Assembly (NCBI GenBank): GCA_003009755.1
Contig: PXUB01000033.1
Location: 1 to 16,705 of the forward strand
Direction of reading: 5' to 3'
Length of the DNA stretch: 16,705 nucleotides
Source: Thermoplasmatales archaeon SW_10_69_26
GTDB taxonomy: Archaea > Thermoplasmatota > SW-10-69-26
Positions 12,801-15,890 of the stretch are shown here, in pieces (the first letter of the stretch is position 1; each line of letters opens with the position of its first letter). The notes beneath the pieces are model-generated. The model searched no databases. It was not told the DNA's origin and was given only the letters and a program-made list of their open reading frames with translations. A program made the position numbers and the translations under genes.

Positions 12801-15687
12801 GCTGGTAGGCCAGCCGGTTCTGCATGCAAGCGCCGTCGACCGGGTCGTTGTCGAGGAGGGTGGCGTTCGCGTACTCGTTCCCCGGGTTGCTCAACGCGAG
12901 CTGGCTCTGGCCGTCACTGATCTCGTACACGTCAGCGAAGAACAGGCCACCGCCGCTGTCGGCGATGCAGGTCGTGAGCGAGGCGCCTTGGGCGACCGTC
13001 CAGGGGTTGCCGTCGGTGTCGGTGATCGTCTCCACACCCTGGGCCAGCGTGATGTCCGCGGGCAGGGGCTCGGAGACGAAGACAGCCGGGTGCTCCTCGA
13101 CGACGTCAGCCTCGTCGGCGAAGGTCTGCTGGGCGATACCGCTGAGGCCACCGCCGACGAGCGCGTTCTTGGGATCGTTGCCCGGCGTGGGGGACATGGT
13201 GCCTTTGACGGTGTAGGCGTCGTCCGGAGCCGGTTCGGGCGCGTCGGCGAGCGTGCCGTTGTGATAGTGGAAGCCGATCGTTCGGGTCTCGTCCGTGGGC
13301 GTCACGCATTCCTCGACCGTGTTGGTGTCCGTGGCGCCGGTGCTGTCCTGGGTGCGAACCGCGAAGCAGGTCTCCTGGCCAGCGGTCAGGCCGTCGACGG
13401 TCGTGGAGAGGTCGGTCGTCTCCTGGATGGCGGTTTCGTAGTCGATCTCGGGGGTGCCCTGGTAGACGAGATACGTGTAGGGCTGTTCGCCGCCGCTGGC
13501 CTCGTCCCATGCGAGCTCGGCCGTGGTCTGCTCGGCCTCGGCGGTCTTGGCGGTCTGGAGGCCCGCGAAGGTTTGCGGGGTCGTGTCGGAGCCGCCGGAA
13601 CTGCCGGCCGTTCCGGCGATCCGCGTCTCGCCGGACACGCGATCGCCCTCGCTCGGGGTCGTGATGGAGACCGAGGGGGCCTCGACGTCGCTGCCGACGG
13701 TCGCGGTCGTTGTGGCGGTAGCGGTGGTGCCGGTGTCGTCGGTGACGGTTAACGTGACGTCGTAGACCCCCGATTGGTCGTAGGCGTAGGTGAAGCTTGC
13801 ACCGGTCTCCGTGGTCCCGTCACCAAGGTTCCAGGTGAACTCGTAGGGGGAGTCGCCATTGCTGGCGGTCCCGGTGAACGCGATCTCCTGGCCGGTCGCG
13901 GCGGTGTACGGGCCGCCGGCGTCGGCGGTGAGGGAGGTGGCCAAGCCGCAGACCTCTGTCACGGTCGTCGAGGGCGTGGCTCCGTTGGGCTGGAGGACGT
14001 TGGCCCAGGCCCAGCAGAGCGCGCCGAAGGCGGAGACCTCGCCGTAACCGAACCCGTTGTTCCACGTCAGTCCGTCGGCGCCGGGTCCCTCCCACTTGTC
14101 GATCATGTCGTCGGGGACGCCAGCCGTCCGGTAGTCGGCGGCGTGGATGAGGGCGTCGCGGACCGGATGCTCGCCCGGCACGTGGTCGCCGTTGTTGTCG
14201 AAGCCGCGTCCGTCGGGCTCCATCAGGTTCTCGCCACCGGTCTCGTCGCTGACCTCGGCACCGGCCTGCAGCAGGAGGGCCGAGATGCCCGCGACGTGCG
14301 GAGTAGACATGCTCGTCCCCGTCTTCTCGGTCCGTGTGCTGATGGCGCCACATTCCGTGATGGCGCAGGCCGCCTCGATATCGGTGCCCGGGGCGGTGAT
14401 GTCGGGCTTGCGGTGACGGTCGGCGAGATCATCAGCGCCGGTGGCACCACCGGCAGCGCCGTCGCCGCCTCCGCCCTCGCTGTTGGGTCCCCGGCTGCTG
14501 GAGGGGTTGATCCGGTCGTCGATGCGCGAGATCGTGGAGCGATCGTCGGCGTTCGCGACGCCGAGGGCGCCGGCGGCGTTGCCGGGGCTGGAGATGCCGT
14601 TCTCCTTGTCCCCGAAATCGCACAGGCTGGAGGGCTGGGGACCGCAGTTGCCGACGGCGATCGTGACGGCGACGCCCTGCTCGGCCAGGTTCGTGATCGC
14701 GGACTCGGCGCTGCCGGCGTTGGGGCCGCCGCGACCTGCCGAGCCGAAGCTGAGCGTGGCGACGTTGATCTTGTCGTCTTCGCTGGCGCCGCACTTCGGC
14801 TCGCCGTTCTCGATGGCCTGGTTCCACTCGTGCACGAACTCGAAGCCGCGGAGCGAGCCGCCCAGCGAGACGATGCCACCGCTGATCTCGACCTCCACGA
14901 GCTGGGCCTCGGGCGCGGTCCCGCCGGCCGCCTCAGCGGGGTTGCCGACGGCGGTCGAGGCGACGTGGGTGCCGTGGCCGGAGCGGTCCTGGTTGTCGAC
15001 GCACTCGATCGTCTGCGGTGTCGAGACGTCGGCTCCCGCGACCCGCTTGCCGCTCGGGAAGGCCGGGTTGGTGTTGTCGACGCCACTGTCGAGCACCGCG
15101 ACGACGGAGCCTTCACCCTGGTATCCCAGCGTACCGGCGGTTTCGCCGGCGTAGGGGCCCTCGAGTGCGCCAGCGTCCCGGGACTGGGTCGCCGGTGCGC
15201 TGACGTCGAGCGTGCGGTTGAGTTCGTAGTCGTGCTCCACGGCGACGACGCCGTCGAGGTCGCCCAGCGCGCCGACTTCGTCGGCGGGGACTTGGGCGTT
15301 GATCGTCGGGATGAAGCTGAACCGATAGGTCTCGACGGCCCCGTGGGAGGAGGCGAGGCGGTCGACGTCGGTCTTCGTCGGATCGTGGTCGTAGGTGAGC
15401 AGGACGGGGACGAGCTTGTCGGGGTTCCCGTCATCGACGTGCCCTTGGGCGATGGCCTCGGCTTCGTCGTCGACGAGGTTGTCGTCCTCGTCGAAGGCGT
15501 CGAGCCACGGTCCGACCCAGTCGGGGGCCGAGCCGCCGCTCGTCGTGGCGGCGGTACCGGTCGGGACCACGGAGGTCAGGGGTCCCGCCAGCATGGCGAC
15601 GGCGAGGAGCACGGGGAAGAGAGTCGTTTCCGAGAGCTTAGCAGCCGATCCGACGACGCTGGAGAACTGTGTGAAGCGATCGCTCAA
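3889..15687 (-). CDS. Giant secreted protein with two S8 (subtilisin-family) peptidase units and many beta-sandwich modules
   Basis: This complete gene encodes 3932 aa. Signal peptide about 1-46. Unit 1: propeptide-like 91-158 and S8 domain about 188-560 (D200, H238, N347, S459). PKD domains lie at 585-664, 1556-1650, 2206-2286, 2617-2700, 3229-3314, 3389-3475, 3478-3560 and 3563-3650. FnIII domains lie at 703-797 and 3070-3152. Three DOMON/CBM9-like modules (1023-1170, 1355-1535, 2323-2503) and four related unassigned beta-sandwiches (803-1008, 1190-1348, 2713-2873, 2905-3066) alternate with them. Unit 2: propeptide-like 1794-1860 and S8 domain 1876-2196 (D1903, H1945, N2043, S2134). A cadherin-like Ig (3651-3742) and a beta-helix segment with NDWG cap (3745-3932) end the protein. 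No membrane anchor or sorting signal is seen. The start is TTG: GGGAGG lies 8 nt upstream, no in-frame ATG, GTG or TTG lies between it and the upstream stop, and the first internal Met (M32) would destroy the signal peptide. It should act as an extracellular endopeptidase; the substrate is unknown. Confidence 0.97.
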   Translation of the reverse strand: MSDRFTQFSSVVGSAAKLSETTLFPVLLAVAMLAGPLTSVVPTGTAATTSGGSAPDWVGPWLDAFDEDDNLVDDEAEAIAQGHVDDGNPDKLVPVLLTYDHDPTKTDVDRLASSHGAVETYRFSFIPTINAQVPADEVGALGDLDGVVAVEHDYELNRTLDVSAPATQSRDAGALEGPYAGETAGTLGYQGEGSVVAVLDSGVDNTNPAFPSGKRVAGADVSTPQTIECVDNQDRSGHGTHVASTAVGNPAEAAGGTAPEAQLVEVEISGGIVSLGGSLRGFEFVHEWNQAIENGEPKCGASEDDKINVATLSFGSAGRGGPNAGSAESAITNLAEQGVAVTIAVGNCGPQPSSLCDFGDKENGISSPGNAAGALGVANADDRSTISRIDDRINPSSSRGPNSEGGGGDGAAGGATGADDLADRHRKPDITAPGTDIEAACAITECGAISTRTEKTGTSMSTPHVAGISALLLQAGAEVSDETGGENLMEPDGRGFDNNGDHVPGEHPVRDALIHAADYRTAGVPDDMIDKWEGPGADGLTWNNGFGYGEVSAFGALCWAWANVLQPNGATPSTTVTEVCGLATSLTADAGGPYTAATGQEIAFTGTASNGDSPYEFTWNLGDGTTETGASFTYAYDQSGVYDVTLTVTDDTGTTATATTTATVGSDVEAPSVSITTPSEGDRVSGETRIAGTAGSSGGSDTTPQTFAGLQTAKTAEAEQTTAELAWDEASGGEQPYTYLVYQGTPEIDYETAIQETTDLSTTVDGLTAGQETCFAVRTQDSTGATDTNTVEECVTPTDETRTIGFHYHNGTLADAPEPAPDDAYTVKGTMSPTPGNDPKNALVGGGLSGIAQQTFADEADVVEEHPAVFVSEPLPADITLAQGVETITDTDGNPWTVAQGASLTTCIADSGGGLFFADVYEISDGQSQLALSNPGNEYANATLLDNDPVDGACMQNRLAYQHSGADSYTFEQGNKIMVGLTPDFFAGSEATRLKWDGSDLYRSQLTLDARVDGDLTQTATTDDAGDASTSEADIRSLGTATDEETLDVTADLAGDVEDARLAPTAWHLAFEHAGQAHRYAVQLGANGPTVTDAVDADTSATVTADLADDAVTVTIPWTEIGASPGDPITNLHVTSYTASADGLTPDDRAPDADGAELTAPATIEGGDLGVAGGDLSTAEPHGEAPTVHSGSLDTLPLQIDSGPLAQELHLGDDDPDTVDEATANLHISTWSNTVFVKGLNAELNAVTDSGTVTLASTYTDDGPFPNQIPTEASIPLKLGKNYEKVLNGSEYDESTSNLTVPTDDDGDIVVDEGAELQLRFWVEYANVGPAYSVYYDSPTTPSHIELPVADASQGDGDDSGNADGFRVLAEDDPAELPDPYRSMDLENAFLANDGSSLTATVDVHGFDPALPHPGSSAAEWEFNFEHESRTLGLWILSDGAQNPSFSASAYCLGCGAQGAGWAEVEGGFEVEIQDDTLTATIPFDAWEGALGGDALEVGDRLTEPYLQSRMRVPGAPSPVSVLPTVDRAPGGGPEETVPPTSSSDTGRNYQLQDAQQADPPTVAAFAADPTTGNAPLPVTFTGEVSPGSDPIDTVQLDPGDGSAPLDVPLNNDGTFTVNHTYESELNADAELTVTDTGDRSATASTTIDVGPQQEGVYVRVADGPLQQAVDDSGDWSDWHLDHDFSSIADGTEVTISAEYYDGSQTSPPDEVTVLVTDSGPVEIDEPADGAFLDPETVAVNGTTSDRSGQDGSTDDGSTSTTQAGMWTLPFDDDADRDGVQDPLEEEMDSSSGPFDVKVLLDREATEDDQQALGDLADADRAKALWLIDAVTLEGVEAENVRDLLDHDGAIRVEWSPPAEKHLALNVPNTKARQSTTYGSECVWGASECLGFTGRDVGYANFDSGVRESHEAFEWQTFANETQNASDSKIIDRLAIFDHESNAAHATKSAGAAAGTGGPSATHVGAAPAAGVLNVQALSEPDPNTGTVATRTCEALEKTIDHPADIRVASLSYGSVVPISSADDTCINQAAEQGLVVVTSSGNFGTMGSPATAERAITVGNIDTLNSVSRIDDVPCHGAGGFAKGWISPCGASGSVAASDTTIDKPEVMAPGVCVAMPTSANDNAYNECSSGTSFSAPIVAGVVALMYEANPDLTPTEVKEILTQTAHVGDQEPTGQWAPVVGYGNVDAYLAVQEARDRYDPDDAFTADAGGPYETAPDVETTLSASASGGTPEYSYKWELGDDNTKTGAEIAHTWTQAGEYDVTLTVTDADDQQATDTTTVTVADDLTVAITEPDDGASVSDDLTVTGDAHVPSPDPSLSLDDPLWTDPEGDASLFGAGSFPLDRADMVAGYAWGDEGPSDDRFNLGIGVADLPEQPTNAEYLRYGVQFSYADQEFWLDSKINPVFSAENQDTNLTPEFRLLTRAEPAPGEAASQWSFEQYVDGYWAPEDDLVAFNVSKTAIQDSGGNSVQDGERLTDLLGIVSLGANGASGPADTGQAPAGTDVTVSPEASEGQVTVEIPELGTKTVDATADWSATFDTTQADDGDTSITARVTAGSTTDEDVVGVTVNNEADTPGPSVTIETPAQDETVDGTVTIAGTAEDPTSADSTSTTSEGGILVEPLTPTESKAPLSTQIRTHTEGTITEWRVDWGDGTSLTGFGTPPAVLDHVYEEPGTHELTLTATLLDGSTVADTVTVQAHGHAGGEPSPSQDTLFFHLRDEDGDSTIDSQWTSADEDDPESNAGGSTSISVAGDGTDTFPLLPAPSQELLVRPGGVGQAQLTFSAPADIEAEIQLDVLVDGQKRASGSTTANFIAQQPNTVTFDVLVDDDWDGTVPKGAAVDVVVTYRTQDDNSVDLRGEETDSWQLTLPFTDSIDDGSVGTVEPRTFHPDDVLATLQQRSGATDSCTGLQGPLTETEPTGESASHTAFGCTEEPLEMVFTTTLDSDLEIAAGETVSVRTGVSGFPCGDCALAPIDVSAQVGTASEPGAVGETGATVGPLTFQEYPWMVDLTFDSGAPTTLAAGSTLQLAITFDSSQELDAYFGPPHAVFGGGPDNPWSLTVPEVTEPTAPAQVTGLEATAGDEQVHLDWTPVDGAEDYRVYRDGSQVAEITETRYTDTDVINGQSYGYTVSAVADGVEGPTSDTVTATPEAETTDERVEVTVTRLADGETVFGPTDADGVQSWSTGWDSTQVGDGDYSASALYTTQDGDQVRDTVAFAVDNVADNEPPRIQSFAADPSRADVDQPVNFTVNLSQGTSPVTYEWEFGDGSTLTTTDNSTVTHAYTEPGRYDVNVTATNDAGQDTATTDVAAVGDRYVEFREETADESLGAEEDWRPATATGPNGSWATWTYDWDASSSKGDVGIEARYFDGLDMNGPTRNDVTVTTAPDAVLDASPTTTDMNTTVTLDGSASADPDGTVTTYRFTPGDDSGSVTTDAATIEHNYTEPGTYNATLTVRDDDGRWSTLDTVEIVAENLAPTAAVQAPDEIATFTPATFDATDSQDPDGAIQSYRWSMGDGTSLTGATVNHTYEAQGTYTVELTVEDSNGATDDATHTIEVLNQAPRAALDVSPERDLTYTERTLDAGNSTDVDGSIAEYVFDPGDGTDPIRTEDPTLTHTYEQQGTFAATVQVVDDDGATSTRATVDVTVENRAPEIAPIPDQTVEEMTTLRVPVDVSDRDNTEAELTVDASGLPEGATFDADARELTWRPTADQAGTYTVTFSANDTYVTVEESVQITVEDVPRAARTSEDLGYQTIDEALAAVPTDGTVWVEPGNYTGPFTVDTPGVTLCGSTDAADRCLSEPSVNLTAPQGTALTLAAEGTSLQGVRLNDTARGAHVTAPSTMIEHVELDELNEGVLVEDVDGQAAPTGSLMWASTCTLDTSVCLTFTDATNGLTYDARYNDWGVYTDLLVEQRFEENGNDVIYQPYKDG
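3892..4005 (-). repeat. NDWG cap, copy 4 (extreme C-terminus of the S8 protein)
   Basis: Residues 3895-3932, 'LTYDARYNDWGVYTDLLVEQ' then 'VIYQPYKDG' and stop. It is closest to copies 2 and 3. It closes the short beta-helix segment 3745-3890, which has the same entry pattern ('YQTIDEALAAVPTDGTVWVE') as the neighbouring gene. Confidence 0.8.
5527..5742 (-). repeat. Ig-like half-domain B2 (closing strands)
   Basis: Residues 3316-3387: 'RYVEFREETADESLG', 'GSWATWTYDWDASSSKGDVG', 'IEARYFDG', 'NDVTVTTAP'. It most resembles B1 (YYDG and YFDG). It follows a PKD domain and has no opening half nearby. Bracket matching pairs it with A2. Confidence 0.5.
6019..6216 (-). repeat. Ig-like half-domain B4 (closing strands)
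   Basis: Residues 3158-3223: 'RVEVTVTRLADGETVFG', 'SWSTGWDSTQVGDGDYSAS', 'DTVAFAVDN'. This is a textbook closing half, located right after FnIII domain 2. Confidence 0.6.
6490..6975 (-). repeat. Unassigned beta-sandwich module, copy 4
   Basis: Residues about 2905-3066, closing with 'LAAGSTLQLAITFDSSQELD' and 'NPWSLTVPEV'. It contains 'FPCGDCAL' (C2967, C2970), a CxxC pair. FnIII domain 2 follows directly. Confidence 0.45.
7069..7551 (-). repeat. Unassigned beta-sandwich module, copy 3
   Basis: Residues about 2713-2873. It opens with 'TLFFHLRDEDGDSTIDSQW', resembling the FHYHNGT start of copy 1, and closes with 'VPKGAAVDVVVTYRTQDDN' and 'DSWQLTLPF'. It follows a PKD domain. Confidence 0.45.
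7882..7953 (-). repeat. Ig-like half-domain A4 (opening strands)
   Basis: Residues 2579-2602, 'PSVTIETPAQDETVDG' then 'TVTIAGTA'. It is followed by a Ser/Thr/Asp linker, a PKD domain, two unassigned beta-sandwiches and FnIII before the closing half B4. Confidence 0.6.
7972..8175 (-). repeat. Ig-like half-domain B3 (closing strands)
   Basis: Residues 2505-2572: 'GQVTVEIPELGTKTVD', 'DWSATFDTTQADDGDTS', 'ITARVTAGS', 'VVGVTVNN'. This is a typical closing half with the WxxxxDTTxxxDGxxxIxA signature, placed directly after the DOMON-like insert. Confidence 0.6.
8179..8721 (-). repeat. DOMON/CBM9-like beta-sandwich module, copy 3
   Basis: Residues about 2323-2503: 'DDPLWTDPEGDASLFGAG', 'YLRYGVQFSYADQEFWLDSK', 'LVAFNVSKTAIQDSGGN' and 'ADTGQAP'. 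It has the DPxGDA opening and xxGQAP/DRAP close of the family and is the most aromatic-rich copy. It sits as the only insert between Ig halves A3 and B3. Confidence 0.5.
8755..8826 (-). repeat. Ig-like half-domain A3 (opening strands)
   Basis: Residues 2288-2311, 'LTVAITEPDDGASVSD' then 'DLTVTGDA'. It is followed by a short Pro/Ser/Asp linker and a DOMON-like module. The closing strands (B3) come only after that module, at 7972-8175. This is the cleanest case of one domain inserted into one Ig fold. Confidence 0.6.
9100..10062 (-). other. S8 peptidase domain 2 (divergent His motif)
   Basis: Residues about 1876-2196. The Asp motif is 'YANFDSGVRESH' (D1903). The His motif is 'NAAHATKSAGAAAG' (H1945), in which the usual HGTH reads HATK. 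The oxyanion Asn is in 'SSGNFG' (N2043) and the Ser motif is 'GTSFSAPIVAG' (S2134). All four key residues are present, so activity is possible. Eight Cys (1882, 1889, 1993, 2026, 2076, 2090, 2114, 2129) again suggest disulfides. The domain is clearly different from domain 1, so this is not a recent tandem copy. Confidence 0.92.
10108..10308 (-). other. Second propeptide-like domain, before peptidase unit 2
   Basis: Residues 1794-1860 ('FDVKVLLDREATEDDQQALG' to 'IRVEWSPP'). Size and layout match an I9-like propeptide: strand, helix, 'WLIDAVTLEGVEAENVRDLL', then a final strand before the catalytic domain. Its presence in mid-protein implies that the second protease came in as a complete proenzyme. 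A thrombospondin-3-like Asp stretch (D1772, D1774, D1776, D1778, D1782, E1785) lies just N-terminal and may bind Ca2+. Confidence 0.65.
10456..10527 (-). repeat. Ig-like half-domain A2 (opening strands)
   Basis: Residues 1721-1744, 'PVEIDEPADGAFLDP' then 'ETVAVNGTT'. It is followed by a Ser/Thr/Asp linker, the TSP3-like site, the second propeptide and peptidase 2. No closing half is found before about residue 2505. The balanced partner is B2, about 1570 residues downstream. Confidence 0.55.
10534..10725 (-). repeat. Ig-like half-domain B1 (closing strands)
   Basis: Residues 1655-1718: 'GVYVRVADG', 'WSDWHLDHDFSSIADGTEV', 'SAEYYDG', 'DEVTVLVTD'. These match the C-terminal half of the same Ig module (veVxvdDG...WxxxWDtt...DGxyxixAxxxDG...DxVtVxVxn), but no opening half lies directly before it; a PKD domain does. 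Confidence 0.55.
11083..11625 (-). repeat. DOMON/CBM9-like beta-sandwich module, copy 2
   Basis: Residues about 1355-1535, with 'YRSMDLENAFLANDGSSLTA', 'WEFNFEHESRTLGLWIL', 'TLTATIPFDAWEGALGGDAL' and 'PTVDRAPGG'. A 'YCLGCG' pair (C1452, C1455) may form a local disulfide or a metal clip not seen in copies 1 and 3. Confidence 0.5.
11644..12120 (-). repeat. Unassigned beta-sandwich module, copy 2
   Basis: Residues about 1190-1348, ending 'VDEGAELQLRFWVEYANVG' and 'TTPSHIELPVA'. The opening differs from copy 1 ('LPLQIDSGPLAQELHLGDDD'), so the relation rests mainly on the closing strands. Confidence 0.4.
12178..12621 (-). repeat. DOMON/CBM9-like beta-sandwich module, copy 1
   Basis: Residues about 1023-1170. 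Pattern: 'DDAGDASTSEADIRSLG', a long strand 'ETLDVTADLAG', 'AVTVTIPWTEIGASPGDPIT' and a terminal 'DDRAPD'. The 'IPWxxIGxxxGDxI' and 'DRAP' ends are shared with copies 2 and 3. Folds of this type usually bind carbohydrate or haem; no ligand can be assigned here. Confidence 0.5.
12664..13281 (-). repeat. Unassigned beta-sandwich module, copy 1
   Basis: Residues about 803-1008. It opens with 'TIGFHYHNGTLADAPEP' and closes with 'FEQGNKIMVGLTPDFFAGSE' and 'SQLTLDA'. The close (xxxGxxxxVxxT...S.LtL) is shared with three other stretches of the protein. Function unknown; it probably forms a structural or binding beta-sandwich. Confidence 0.45.
13603..13677 (-). repeat. Ig-like half-domain A1 (opening strands)
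   Basis: Residues 671-695, 'PSVSITTPSEGDRVSG' then 'ETRIAGTA'. This is the N-terminal half of the common bacterial Ig module (pattern VxIxxPxxGxxVxGxxxIxGTA). A Ser/Gly/Asp/Thr linker and an FnIII domain follow, not the expected closing strands. Its proposed partner is B1 at 10534-10725. Confidence 0.6.
14008..15126 (-). other. S8 peptidase domain 1 (canonical motifs)
   Basis: Residues about 188-560. The Asp motif is 'VVAVLDSGVD' (D200), the His motif 'SGHGTHVAS' (H238), the oxyanion Asn 'VGNCG' (N347) and the Ser motif 'GTSMSTPHVAG' (S459). All are intact, so activity is expected. Eight Cys (229, 299, 348, 356, 441, 446, 558, 580) suggest disulfides in an exported enzyme. A Gly/Asp-rich loop at about 403-420 precedes the 'KPDITAPG' motif and looks like a lineage-specific surface insertion. 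Confidence 0.95.
15214..15417 (-). other. Propeptide-like (I9-type) domain of peptidase unit 1
   Basis: Residues 91-158 of the giant protein. The pattern is 'KLVPVLLTYDHDP', a helix with Asp and Leu, a central 'YRFSFIPTINAQVPADEV' strand and 'LDGVVAVEHD' just before the mature domain. This is the usual order of subtilisin I9 intramolecular chaperones, which fold and inhibit the protease and are then cleaved. The assignment rests on pattern and position only. Confidence 0.75.
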
Positions 15688-15695
15688 GCTTGACG

Positions 15696-15701
15696 CCTCC
15701 C
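15696..15701 (-). promoter_or_regulatory. Ribosome binding site of the S8 gene
   Basis: GGGAGG on the minus strand, 8 nt before the TTG at 15687. It is identical to the site of the next gene and supports the non-ATG start. Confidence 0.8.
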
Positions 15702-15703
15702 TG

Positions 15704-15734
15704 GGCGGCCTCCGCCTTCGGATCGGCGCCGAAG
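15704..15734 (-). promoter_or_regulatory. Two small inverted repeats in the S8 leader
   Basis: Minus-strand CTTCGG-N7-CCGAAG (15716-15734) overlaps GGCGG-N3-CCGCC (15704-15716) by one base. They lie just upstream of the Shine-Dalgarno and could form leader hairpins. In G+C-rich sequence such short repeats are often chance. Confidence 0.25.
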
Positions 15735-15765
15735 ACGTCGGACCTCCAAGGTGAATGACCCACCC

Positions 15766-15792
15766 AAACAGAAAAGCGTTCCGTTGGAACGC
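15766..15792 (-). terminator. Hairpin plus T-tract terminator after the upstream gene
   Basis: On the minus strand GCGTTCC-AAC-GGAACGC forms a perfect 7-bp stem with a 3-nt loop, followed at once by TTTTCTGTTT. It lies 98 nt beyond the stop at 15891 and about 80 nt before the S8 start. It separates the upstream gene from the S8 gene, so the S8 promoter should lie between it and 15702. I see no convincing promoter there. A role of the palindrome as an operator is an alternative. Confidence 0.6.
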
Positions 15793-15890
15793 CCGTCAGT
15801 GAGGCGGCAACTCGGGTCGCCTGCCCGGTTCGCGCTCGGTCCATCCGGTCGACGACGCGCTGGCGGTGCAGCTGGTCGGGTCCGGCCGGG

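Noticed and set aside
9100-15126. Recent tandem duplication as the source of the two S8 domains
   Set aside because: Motifs, Cys positions and lengths differ strongly between the two domains, so a recent copy is excluded by eye.
13774-15693. 639-codon plus-strand frame, with similar ones at 4090-5703, 5950-7443, 7534-9282, 9457-10881 and 12454-13752
   Set aside because: All are antisense to the S8 gene and lie in the same relative frame to it. None has motifs, and the minus-strand protein explains the region fully.
15638-15844. 68-codon minus-strand frame across the S8 leader
   Set aside because: It overlaps the terminator and the S8 start in another frame, with no recognisable protein features.
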